From assembly GCF_020379485.1 (NCBI RefSeq), contig NC_063439.1:23188098-23252097 (forward strand): DNA of 64,000 bases. Direction: 5' to 3'. The stretch is from Brassica napus. Its lineage: Eukaryota; Streptophyta; Magnoliopsida; Brassicales; Brassicaceae. The notes beneath the pieces were generated by a model that saw nothing but the letters and a program-made list of their open reading frames with translations, searched no databases and was not told where the DNA came from. The stretch's first letter is position 1; each line of letters opens with the position of its first letter. This document shows positions 52,313-63,910 of the stretch, piece after piece. The position numbers and the translations under genes are program-made.

Positions 52313-55310
52313 TGAGTTTATAAATCTATACATTGGGCCGAGACCATTTATAATTATAATTGTGGACCAAAATTTGTTTTGAATTTATCATGGACTTCAC
52401 AGATTTGGGATTAAGAAAAAAATAAACCTCCAACAATCAGTTTTTTCACTGAAGCATAAATTTTATCTGAGACATGAATTTTATCACTCTATTTATATAA
52501 AAAAAAATCTAAAAATATCGTCAGCAAGTTGAGTAATCAAAATAGCGGGTTCTACAAATTTTTAAAAAAAATCTATATCTCTATATTTTAACATCTTTGA
52601 GAACCATCTCAATGGTTTAACCATCGACAGCTGAAATATTGTTTCCACAGTCGAATAATTTTCACCCTAATTTTCCACATGGTTTTAGACGATCAAGTTG
52701 ATACATGCCTTAGTCGTATGCTTAAGAGATACTTTTGAAATTTCATGATATTTTTATGGAGCACTCGACAGTGTATACAAATGTGATAGTTAGGTTAACA
52801 GATTGTTAACCTACATTAAAAATATTATGTTTATCGTGAAACATTATGCAAAATTACTATATATATTTTCCTTAACTACCATAAAAACATTAGGCAACTT
52901 TTTTCTTGGTGACAAAGTATTTTATACACTTCAATTATCCTTACCAAATATTACTTCTGAAAAATTGTGTATCAAGCATACATATTACTTCTGATATATC
53001 AGTTTAAAGAACTTCCATGTTTTTAATTTCTTTCTGCTACCAACGAATCGATAAATATAACTTACCAAATGAGCCTGATTCTCAATTTTTTGTTAACACG
53101 TAATTTATGTTTTTTTATTGCCGTCTAACCATCACATGTAGGCTTTGGTACAATTGAATTAAATGACATTACACCAACATCAATTGTAGACAAACCGAAA
53201 GAGTAGTGGTTTGTAAACTGGATTTGTTCTGTGTGACAAGTTCCCTTTTTTCACTTCCTCCTTTTACTAACTTGTCCTCAAAACTTCTAATTTACTATAT
53301 TTTAGCCCAAACTTTTTCTCTACTAAATGAGACCTCGCTAAAACCCCTCAACGAGTTCATGCACAATACAAATCGACCCAGATTATTTAAAATCATATTA
53401 TTCTAATCTTCTAAACAAGAATTTTCGAAGATTTTGTACTACAACTTGCGTTCATATATGCACAAAGGCAGAGACATAAGAAGGTCAGACATAAAACTAA
53501 CAAAATATGGCGCCGTCAAAGAAAGCAGGCCAGAGTCTAACTTGGTGGCGGATTTTTGTATAGAGGAGTTCCCATCCTGCACAGCTATAGATGCCGTTGT
53601 CTGCGAACAGTTTGTTGTATTCATTCCCCTGTCCCTGGATATCTACATTTACATGTGTTGACCACAGTTAGAACAACGATGCTATATAACTTGGGACTCT
53701 ACCTCACTCCCTAAGAAGGTAAGATATTCATTGGTCCTTCAACCACAGAGAACTTTCTACTACTGCTTATTGTTGTTAATGTAAGAGAACCAAGAAGGAA
53801 TAATGCATAACAAATCAAGACACAAGAGTGATATGCATTGTCATGTCGCACAGAAAAAAAAAGAGAGTAAGGTTCATAGCAACTAAGACGATCAGAACAG
53901 AGTTATAATGTGAAAAGGAAAAAAAAGGTGACAGCTTTGAAAATTCTACTACAAGTTCTTCAGCTTATTACAGTTATAATGCTAGAGAACCGAGTATTCA
54001 TAACTACTTGCGTATAAAATGCCAATCACTCATTTTGACTAGAAATAATTATTCAAGTATCTTTTCATAATTTTACCCCAAAAAAAGTCTTATTATTCAT
54101 TAACTTGAAAATATCACATGTTTATCATTTACTTCAATACAAGCCGTGAATAGATCGCCAGAGTTCGAATCCTCGCGCCGGATCTCGCATCGATCCTTCC
54201 ACGATACGACGTGGAGTCTGCCGAACCATATCTTATCGGACTGAAGCCATTCGCCACACTTGTATCCCACAGATGTGGTTCGATCCTGGAGACCTCACGT
54301 AACACGAGAAGTGTATGCTTGAATGTCTCCTCCTCCTTTTCTTCTTCCTCGAACGACATCGAAGGAAGACGTATGTGAAGCTGTTACCATTTTTATTTCA
54401 ATTTTTAATATGAAAGTAATAACAAATTCCAATATCTTTTCTTTTTGTTAATTTATGCAATTGTACAAAAAAAAGAAAAGGGAAGACACAATATCAATAT
54501 TTATTATTTCATAGTATTGTACACCTTATTATGCCAAAACACCAGCAACAATTTATTAAATCTTTTTTATTTTTCTATGACAAAAGCATAATATTATTAG
54601 GGAAATTGGACTGTATGACCAACAAAAATTTTATAATTAGGTAACTAACTAAAAAAAAATTTGACCAAGATATTCAACGTATTTTCTAAAATATATACCA
54701 AACTACCCTTGAAGACAACCGGTTAACCCTTTTCTCCTGTCTTCTTCATTATTTTCCCAGATATCTGCAACTAACATCTACATCTGTTTATTATTTTTTT
54801 TTATGTTTTCATCATCAATTTATTTCTGTTAATTTTTTTTTCCGATCAGCGATTACTCTATGAAATCAAAAGATCAATTCCTTCCACCTTCTGTCTTCGC
54901 ACTCTGTTTTGCTCATTAATATCTCAAACATAACTGGAACATCCACAATCTAAAATGGACCTGGGATATTATGTAAATCTGGTGATGAAAAGTAATGGTG
55001 GTGGACAGATGAATGTATGTTGTGTCGGGGATATATGAGGATATGTAGAAGATGATTCGGCAGCTACTCAATGTAAAAAGGTATATAACATAGTAGTATT
55101 ATTTGCAGAAATGTAATTACTATACTATTTAATATATACACTCCCATTGTATTTCTATATTATTTCAATGAAATGGAACATGATGGCATATTAACATTTC
55201 TCTTTTTCGTATTAATCATTAATAAGTAGTATAATGTTTATCGTGTTTTATTTTGTTTAATGATTGAGCAATGTTATTCTTTTTCACCTTTCAAACTACA
55301 AAACTATATA
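52313..55310. other. AT-rich transposon-debris spacer
   Basis: No intact gene. Probably the body of the minus-strand Helitron and other decayed elements. A 54130-54360 stretch has relatively balanced composition and a pol III B-box-like GGATTCGAACTC on the minus strand, but no convincing SINE structure. Two copies of GAGTGTCCAAA...CATTCTCATGACG lie just left of it at 52032-52093. Confidence 0.4.
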
Positions 55311-55863
55311 ATCTACAACGCTATGGTATTTCTATACCATTTGCGCTAAATGGAATAGCTTATTTTTTCTATTCACATATTCTTTATACGTATTATAACT
55401 TTATATTGTATTTTATATTTGGGGTTTAGGGTTAATGATTAGAGTTTATGATTTAATATAGGTTTTGGGTTTAGTGATTGGGGTTTAGGGTTTAATATTT
55501 AGGGAGGGGGTGGGTTTAGTGTTTTGGGGATGTTAGGGAAGTGTTGGTGTGGAGTCTATAAATGAAATAGTATTTTATATTTGGGTATTTTTTAATCTAC
55601 AACGCTCTCGTATTTCTATGTCATTTGCGTTAAATGGAATAGCTTTTTTTTCTATTTACATATTCTTTATATGTATTATAACTTTATATTATATTTTATA
55701 TTTGGATTTACGGTTAATGATTAGAGTTTAGGGTTTAGAATAGGGTTTGGGTTTAGTGATTCGGGTTTAGGGTTTAATATTTAAAGGTTGGGGAGGGGGA
55801 GTTGGGTTTAGTGTTTTGGGGATGTTAGGGGAGTGTTGGTGGGATCTGTAAATGGAATAGTAG
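55311..55863. repeat. Tandem duplication, 284-bp period, with telomere-like motifs
   Basis: ATCTACAACGCT begins at 55311 and again at 55595. Both copies continue through AAATGGAATAGCTT, a run of GGGTTTAGGGTT-like phrases, GTGTTTTGGGGATGTTAG and TAAATGRAATAGTA. The second copy ends near 55863. The repeated TTTAGGG-like phrases resemble degenerate plant telomere repeats but are irregular. Non-coding. Confidence 0.75.
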
Positions 55864-57057
55864 CTAGAACCATACTTGATTTTATTTTGGAAAACTATTA
55901 TATTTTATACTGTAGTATTTATAAAAAAATTATAACATTATTTTGTACCCGTAACATAACGTCATCAATGGTGTGTTAATCGTTGTTTCTCTTCTTCAGT
56001 AAACCGTGATTATATCTCAACCTTCTTGCATGCGTCTTCCACAGTAAATACCACAGACCATATAACAAATAATCCAATATACATACTCATCATCAACGAT
56101 ATAATCATCCTCGTTCACATGTTCTTTATGTCGACGTTATCTATTTTTTTCTGTTACCGATTACCTGGAAAGAGGAAGGACATAACCGGCACAATTGTAC
56201 ACTAAATGTTATTGAGTTAATAACGTCAAAATCAGTGACATATTCTTCATTTCCTTTCCAAAATTGGTTAGATGGCAAATTAACCCATATTATTAGTAAA
56301 TATTATTTGAGTTTCAATGTAGATAAATAATCAGCAATGATAACATATGCATAGCATTCGTTTTTCGCCAGAAGGCCCATTTTCGCAAGCAGCACTTGGC
56401 GCTAGTTTATTCAGTTTGAGACAATAGGCTTTACACTTATTGGCATCGCATGGATTACTTTTGTTTCGTAAAATTTCACCACATTTTCTGTCACCTTTTG
56501 CTGTCGAAATCGTCGTTTCTCCTGTTATTATAATAACTAAAATATAACCTTAGTTTTCATATTTAAAATAAAAAATCAATTTTTGTAAAATATATGTTTA
56601 GAGTTTTTATGCATATTTATATTAAAAAAATTGAAAGTCTAAATATCTTCTATTTTAATCTTTCATTATTCTTGAAAAATCATTAAACTCAATAATATAG
56701 AATTAAACATATAATCTATGTAGTTACCCTTAGTGAGTTTATATTTATAATTTATTATGTAATTAAAAATAAAAAAAATATTTTAAAATAATGATAATTC
56801 TTATCTATATTGGGTTATTATCTGGAAAATGATATTTATATTATAAAATTTAATATATTAAGATACAAAAAAATCAAACAAAAATATTTGTATAAAGATA
56901 TTTTCTAAACTATTTCTAATATATGAGTGTTTTCCATTTGTATAAACATATATATTTTGATGAAAAACTAGTATATATAAATAATTTGATTTTTAAACTT
57001 TTCGAGAACATTTAAATTAATAAAAGATAAACTAATAAGTATTTGTACAAAGATTAT

Positions 57058-57084
57058 GCCCTTATGTGCGGGTAAAACACCTAG
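57058..57084 (+). mobile_element. Helitron 3' terminus, plus strand
   Basis: A weak hairpin (GCCCTTATGTGCGGGT) is followed by AAAACACCTAG and then T. The end matches the Helitron CTAG|T rule. The left end of this element was not identified; the AT-rich block to its left is likely its body. Confidence 0.55.
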
Positions 57085-57540
57085 TATAAAATAAATGATA
57101 GCAAATAAATTTATTTTTTAATGATTATTCAATATTATTAATAAAGCAATAAATGTAAATACAAACCGAGCAGAAGAATTGTGAGCATAAAGAAACCAAT
57201 AAACCAAGGTTTGAAAGTAACTTTCATCTTCGATAATGAAATAATGGTGTTTCAAAAAAAGACAAAGAAGTATATTTATAACTGAATCACAAATTGAAAC
57301 ATGTCTAATTTAAGCATACATCTTTTTAAATTCCGATATAAAAGGATATAGTTTGACCAAAAAATTACAATCACTGATTTTTTATTTATTTAATAAAAAA
57401 TTAACTTATTTATATTTAACTTTATTTAAAATATTTTTGATATGCATAAACAATCATATTCGTTTTACTCTTAGATTCAGAATTTATGTAATGTATATTT
57501 AGAAAAGAAACATAAAGATAATTGAGAAATTGCAATTTGA

Positions 57541-60290
57541 TCTAATCTTACAATACTAAAAGGAGGATATGAGCTTCATTGAACCTATCCACGTATGCAT
57601 GAAAAATCAACCAATGAGAAACATTCTTTTTGCCACGCTACTTGCTTTGTCAACTAAAAAATCAAATTAGGCTTTCGTAGTTCCAAAAATTTAACTCTGG
57701 CCCAAATTTGCTTTATCACTAGAAATCCACCATTCATCCAATCGCCTTCTTCGCCTCTCCACCTTCTTTTTCTTTTTAATCAAATTTAGCTTTTCCACCT
57801 TCTCTGAACCTCCTTTGGAACGTCACCTTTCCACATTGATAAATCTTAAAGCCCCCTTATTATCTGAAACAATAAATGTCTATTCAACTCTTGCCATTCC
57901 CTAAAACTTATAGCTACATATATTTATTTTCCAAATCTCTGCGCTTCGACTAATTCTCCACAACAAAATCATCAGGGAGTGGAGATCAGTCGCAACTGTT
58001 CCTGCCGATTTACAATCTCAGGTTGGATAGTTTTCATATAAAAGGGTCTATTCTTCCGGAGAAGAATCAAACGTTTCTTTTTCAGAGGTAGTACCACGAA
58101 ATTGGAGACTCAGTTTAATTTTACGGCTTCAAATTGCAGTCTGAGGTCCGGTGAACCTTATTCAGTAATGATCTTCTTGCTAAGACAATATCCATATTAT
58201 AATTTTGTTTGATTTTGGGTTATCTCTGTTCCTCAGGCCTGCTATTTTCTTTATGCTGAAATATTTGTTTTCCTGCGATATATTGTTGTCTGAAATAGAA
58301 AACTTCACGGATGCGGTTGGGAGTCCATTCTCCGTTTCGGCTGAAGTTTTGACCAAGGACTACGATCCAGAATCACTTATTTGGAGCGATGATTGAAATG
58401 CCACTCTGGCTCCAGCTTCGGTTTGGGATGTAAGATTGTTACTTTCACAAACTTTTATGTGCTTTATAATGGTTTTCTCATGTATGTTATCAATCTAAAT
58501 AGAAACGTAAGAAGAAATCTTTGTCTGAAAGGCTTAATATCTGATAAGAAAGATGCTCGAGAGAGACCCAAATGAAGTCTTAATGCTCAACAAGTCTTGC
58601 GTAAGTAGGATTATGAACTCCATAGCTTAAGAAGATATGTAACTTAATCTTGGTTTATTTAGTTTTTTGTCAGGCCTTCCATCGATAAGGGACACACCGT
58701 CATGAGTCGCTTGAAGAAGTTTTCAGCTAACCGTCTATGATAAACCAAAGTAACACAAACCAAATTATCATAATTGGAACTGTGTGAACGTTTTTTTTTT
58801 GGGATTAGTCTTTGATATTGGAGTTTTAATTAGTGTTTTTGTGAAAACAAGTGTTTGATTTAAAGTTTATTTATTTTTTATTCTGGATCGAATAGGTTTT
58901 TCACACAATATTTGTCCGGTCTCATATTTTCTTAACTATTGTTTTTAGCTATTATAATGTGCTATGGTATTTGTTTTATAGTTTGCAGGAGGTGACGACA
59001 CCGTTGGTTGGGTTCTTGGATGTCTTGGAGAGTTTAACAAAGAAAAAACATCACCAATTACTCATGTTGACATTATCACTCTCTGTCAAGGAGTTTTGGT
59101 TGGTTAAGTGAATCATTCTTCTCTCTTGTGTCATCATCACCAGTCTTTTAACAAATTGCCTTTAGAGATTGTTTTTTTTCCTCTTCAAAAAATAGTGATA
59201 TATTGGTTTAAAAGCTATCCTCAGTTGTGCAACCCACACTTTGGTAAAATGCATAACAACTGCATCTTTGTAAACTCTCTTTATTGAGCCAGTGATCGAA
59301 CAGTCCTTGCTAACAAAGGAACATAATGAGGTTTTAGAGTACCCACAAGTTATCAACGTCATGAATGTGCTATATATATATATTTTATTTACAAATATGA
59401 ACATAGGGCAATTTGATTTTTCCGGAATGCTATCTTTCAGCTGTTACTATAAGATGAAGCAAAAATTTGATCCCCAACATGTCAATGAGATGTTTAAGAA
59501 TCAGTTTATATAGTTATGAATTAAGCATTGGAGACTATATATTTTGAGATAGCCATAGTATCAAATAAAATACATTCACACTTTGATTAGTTACATCTTT
59601 AATTTTGTGTGATTTCGTAGCCAACTTTTGTTTTTCTCTGTAATTTATTGGCCAAATTTTATCTTAAATTTGATCTAAATTTTAAAGAAATCATATTTGA
59701 AAATAAAAATAATTTCACATAAAAATTAAATTAGAATCATAAAAATGTGTGGCTTGTGGTGTGTACCATTGAAGCAAATCAATCATATAGTATTAAATTA
59801 AAAATATTTTTATGGTTTTTGATTACGCTCAGAAAACGTTCATATTAAAACCTCCTACATATTTTACCCTTTTTAATTAAAAATCCTTAATTACAAAATA
59901 ATAAATACTAAAAAATAAATGTTGAAAATAAAATATAGTTTCAAAATTTTAAATATTTATTAAATCATTGTGTTATTGGTCATCAAAATTTACAGATTTA
60001 AGTATTCAAAATGATTACAAATGCAGTGTGTGTATATGTATATGAAATGAAAGTTAAACATGATTACAAAAAGATTAATAGAAACTTTAATTATGTTTAC
60101 ATCTAAAATATATATTAGTATATAAATTAATGATATTTTAAACATAAAATTATTATCTTTCAAAACATTTCATTTTAATTTGTCAAATAATATGTCAAAA
60201 AATTAATGATAATCAATCTTTATATTTAAGTTTAAAATATATATAAATTTTATAAACAACAAACCGCGCGTAGCGCGGTAAAACCTCTAG
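57541..60290 (+). mobile_element. Non-autonomous Helitron (about 2.75 kb) with gene-like cargo
   Basis: The left end starts TCTAATCTTACAATACTAAA after an A; the right end is a perfect 6-bp hairpin CCGCGC-GTA-GCGCGG (60264-60278) followed by TAAAACCTCTAG, then T. This is insertion between A and T with no target duplication, as for Helitrons. No Rep/helicase frame is visible. Inside are gene-like segments: 58290-58396 (GSPFSVSAEVLTKDYDPESL) and 58985-59107 (GDDTVGWVLGCLGEFN), the second right after TTTGCAG. They may be captured exons. I do not recognise the parent gene. Confidence 0.7.
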
Positions 60291-60422
60291 TAATGTTAAA
60301 AAGACAATTTCAGCTGATAAGTATAAATAAAATTTTCTAGAAAAGTAGAAATATAATTTTGAAATGAAATATAAAAAGAGAAAGAGAAAGGGAAAGGGAA
60401 AAGCCAAAGATCGTCAACGCTA

Positions 60423-61050
60423 TCCCCTAGACTATATTTGAGAAGTGATTTTGCCATATCTCTTCTTTACAATCAATTTCACAAAACAAATATGACATGG
60501 CTACTGAAATTGATGACATGGCTTCCAGAAAAATATGACATGGATAATTTCATTTAATGTTGATTTATATTTTTGGCAAACTTATCAGAATATGGTAATA
60601 ATTCATATATTACATTTAATATTGATATTTGTTTTTGGTAAACTTTTTTTTTAAAATATGGTAATAACTCATACATTATCTATAAAATAAATATATTCAT
60701 ATATGATATTTCAAATTTCAAAATATTATTATTTTTGTATAATTATATAATTTGTATTACTAAAGCTTTCAAAATTTTTTACTATTTTTAAAAAATTTAA
60801 ATATCTAACCGTAAGATCATTAGTTTTTTATATACCTAAAAGTTTTATAAATATTGTTTAGGCTAAATTTTTGATAATTATACAAGATTATATCATTTTA
60901 TTAATTTTATATAAATTGATTTAATATATATCAAATCTATATTAAATATTAGTAAGAAAGTAGTAAAATTTATAATATTTAATAAAATTTATTTTTAAAT
61001 ATAAATTTGATTTAAAAAATTCATTGCACATAGTGCTGGAAAACAGCTAG
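60423..61050 (+). mobile_element. Small Helitron with a paralogous empty site
   Basis: 628 bp starting TCCCCTAGACTATATTTG and ending with hairpin GCAC-ATA-GTGC, then TGGAAAACAGCTAG. It splits the sequence CGCTA|TCTGATAATAATTCC, known unbroken in the intact ankyrin copy at about 49271-49290, exactly between A and T. Left flank CGCTA, right flank TGTGATTATAATTCC. No coding capacity, so non-autonomous. Confidence 0.85.
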
Positions 61051-61530
61051 TGTGATTATAATTCCAAGGAGGATGCTGGAGATGGCAAGAAGGGAAAAGA
61101 CAAAGGCGGTGCCAAGAAGAAAAAGAACGAAAGCGAGTACAAGAAAGGGTTAAGACCTGTGTTGTGGTTAACCCCTGACTTCCCTCTTAAGACGGAAGAG
61201 GTTCTTCCGCTGCTCGATATATTAACTAATAAGGTCAAAGGCGTGAGGAGGCTCAGAGAGCTCCTTACCACAAAACTTCCCACAGGAACATTCCCTGTCA
61301 AGGTAAATTTCTTTTGCCCTGTTGTGGATTTCGTTTCAGACACAATCTTATCGAGTCTTGTCTTGCTTATTGTGCAGAAAGTTTGGTTGCGTTATTGTTT
61401 GTAGTATGCCATCTTATTTGTGAGATTCTTAGTGAAGACACGTTTGTTATATAAGAAACAGCCATTTTGCTCTGTTCAGTTAATCAGTGAAGTTGGTTCA
61501 TGGTTGATCTGAATTGTTTATAAACCAAAC

Positions 61531-61990
61531 TAGGGATGGGCAAAAAAACCGAACCCGAAAATTCAAACTGATATAATCGATTAAAGGGTAAATCTAAACC
61601 GAAGTGAACCTGACATAATATCTGAATGGATTTTATTCTCTTGTATTTTGGGTTTTATCAAATCCGAATTCAAATGGATATTAAAAAAAAAACACTTATA
61701 TTCATGTCCCAAGCTTTTGTTAATGCAAATTGTTTAAAATTTTCAAGTTTGTGAATTTAAATATGTATTTTCGAGTTAGAAATAAGTATTTGGAACACTA
61801 AACATGAATTATAACCGGACCCAAATCTAAAACTGGTTTAACTGAATTTTCGATGTGTTACCGAACCCGAGTGAACCCTAACTGACACCAAACCGAACTT
61901 TTATATATCCGAATGAGATCTAAATTTGTGCTCCAGAAAACTCAAACCTGAATTGATTCCAAACCGGAACAGATTAGACACCCGAACGCC
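61531..61990. mobile_element. Insertion of an AACCGAACC-rich element (unclassified)
   Basis: 460 bp flanked by a 10-bp direct repeat TAAACCAAAC (61521-61530; 61991-62000), present once (as TGAACCAAAC) in the intact ankyrin copy near 50177-50186. It begins TAGGGATGGGCAAAAAAACC and contains AACCGAACCC, CCGAACCCGAG and CCAAACCG phrases like those of the Mutator-like element at 30139. The 9-10-bp duplication suggests a Mutator relative; termini are not clearly inverted. Confidence 0.65.
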
Positions 61991-62077
61991 TAAACCAAAC
62001 CGAAAAAAAAACATTTTGTTACAACATCTGAAGAAACAAGAAGTGGAGAAGTTCTGTACATAGTGGAAGCGGTGAAG

Positions 62078-63910
62078 TTACCAGAACCGGTCTTTATTGA
62101 CACTGAGAAAACCGGACATGACTTTACCACCGGTATTCCTAATACCATCAATGAGGAAACACCAAGTGGAGCCTAAAGCTCCGACGAAGAAGTCAGCTTC
62201 TGACGCTATCAAGAAGTTAACAAGAGGATAGTTCGTGCTCATCTCTCTCCCAAGGCTAGCTTCATACTCAGCCATCGAGTTATTACCAACTTGTCTCGCC
62301 ACTTCCGTGTAATAGAATCTCCACTGACCATACTCTTTACTCCTGTCCACAACTTCCTTCATCTCCGTAGAGAGCCAGATCCTGTTGAGCTCCGGAAACC
62401 GTTCTCTGATCCTATCAGCCAAACGCATATACTCTTCTAAAGCTGCGACTCTCATCTCGCAAGCTTTGTCTCCCATACGCACATGCACGCTCAGCATTGG
62501 CCTCGGTATCCACGGCTTGTGACTCGACCACACGCTTTCCTCAATCTCCGACCTCTTCTTCTTCTTTCTCCAACCTCCTGCCGAGAGAACAATCTCAGCA
62601 GCTTCTTTCCCAAACGCAGCATGTCTAGCAACGTTCATCAAACCGCAAGTGTATTCCGTTTGAAACCTCATCAAGTATCTAACCGCCTGTGCTCTCCACC
62701 ATCTCCTGTCCATTTTCCTGTGACTGGTGAGTAAGGTTCCGTTGATCTCTGTAGTTGGCCTCATGTAACTCCAAGGCTTACCCCATCTCTTTGGTATATG
62801 TCCAGACCAAATCTCCTTGGTGCTGTAGTTTTGTTTCCCTGTAACAGTCCCTCTCTCCCACGCTTCTCTCTTCTTCATTACTTCAAACGCACGTTTCCTA
62901 CACTCTTTCGATGTTTCCGGTAGGAAGTAGCAAGACCAGCTTCCTCTAGCAGAACCTGCAACCAAACAGAAGATTGATCAAGAAGATGTTGTAGCCTAAG
63001 GTGTTGATATCTTTTAAGGACATACCTTTGCAACCATCATGATCTGCTCGGTTATAGTAATTTGAAACAAGAACTCGGTTTTCGTTTATAGCTATTGCGA
63101 GAAGACCAGTCATTCCAGCGATCTGAGCTCCTATACCAAAGCCAGGAAGCGTTTCCCAGTCAGCTACAAGGAACTTGAGACTCTTGTCTTCACAGTCCAA
63201 AGGATGCTGATGATACCATATCTCTCTTTGCACTCTTCTAGTTAATGGATAGTTATCTTCATCTCCTCCATTGATCTGGAACAAGTGTTTTTATGTGATC
63301 ATTAGCTTCTTGATGATGACAAAGAATAAGAGGAAAGCATACCCAAGAAGGAAACGTATGATTTGATAGTCTTGTATCCAAGCGCTCTCTAGCTCGTGTC
63401 CTCTCCTCACAGTTCTCCAAATGTGGAGCGTTTGGGACATCAGATTTGTTCATCCATAGTTTCTTGAAATAGTCTTCATTGTTTAGTAATAAGTTGTCCC
63501 AAGCAGAGACCAAAAGATTCACCTGATCATCATCATTTTCTTCTTCTGGCTCAGCTTTGTTCTTCCATTTCAGTTTCATGTCTATGTCTGCACCCATGTC
63601 TGCATATAACACAACAATCTATCATTATATAAAACATACACAACTAGTTACCAAAAATTTCTTGAAACATACTGATGATTTGAGAAGTGGAATTGCAAGG
63701 AGGAGAAAAAGAGGAGAAGGAGAAGGCGGCGAGCTCGAAGGTGCCAATGGAAGTGAGAGCAGCTACGAAAAGAGAAGTGAGACAAATTCCACAGAGAAAC
63801 CCAACCACACAGATTTGACATGGAAATGAGTTTCCAAGCTTTAATGCTTTATCTGAAACCACTCTCTCTAATGACTTCATGCTTATACCACTACTACCTC
63901 TTGCTTCCAT
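62078..63910 (-). CDS. Predicted Golgi fucosyltransferase-like protein (4 exons, 540 aa)
   Basis: Exons on the minus strand: 63673-63910, 63343-63599, 63026-63275 and 62078-62955, 541 codons. Type II layout: short cytosolic head, a membrane helix at about 31-52 (CQICVVGFLCGICLTSLFVA), a variable stem with acidic residues, then a catalytic region with LKFLVADWETLPGFGIGAQI, a nucleotide-site-like SVHVRMGDKACEM and a C-terminal LIASEADFFVGALGSTWCFL. The HVRMGDK and LGSTW motifs resemble alpha-1,6-fucosyltransferase-type (GT23/O-FucT clan) sites. It would act in Golgi glycan synthesis; the substrate is unknown. Matches At5g28910, which I recall as annotated alpha-(1,6)-fucosyltransferase. Its stop codon lies inside the duplicated segment shared with 50240-50266. 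Confidence 0.82.

Larger units (their letters stand above)
60375..62090 (+). pseudogene. Broken second copy of the ankyrin-gene 3' half
   Basis: Pieces align to 49228-50266: 60375-60422, 61051-61378 (exon 1 end plus intron), 61379-61530 and 62001-62090 (3' UTR). A Helitron sits at 60423-61050 and another element at 61531-61990. The coding part of exon 2 is missing: the intron ends GTGCAG and is joined at once to AAAGTTTGGTTGCG, which corresponds to the 3' UTR of the intact copy. It cannot make the full protein, having no N-terminal ankyrin part. The right edge runs into the fucosyltransferase gene. Confidence 0.88.

Noticed and set aside
54129..54359. Possible SINE or small gene on the minus strand
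   Set aside because: It has a B-box-like GGATTCGAACTC and a GGCGAATGGC phrase, but the spacing is too long for A/B boxes, and no A-tail or target duplication is visible. The 76-codon frame has no family character.
55311..55863. True interstitial telomere array
   Set aside because: TTTAGGG phrases are irregular and interspersed, not a tandem seven-base array; kept only as a repeat with telomere-like phrases.
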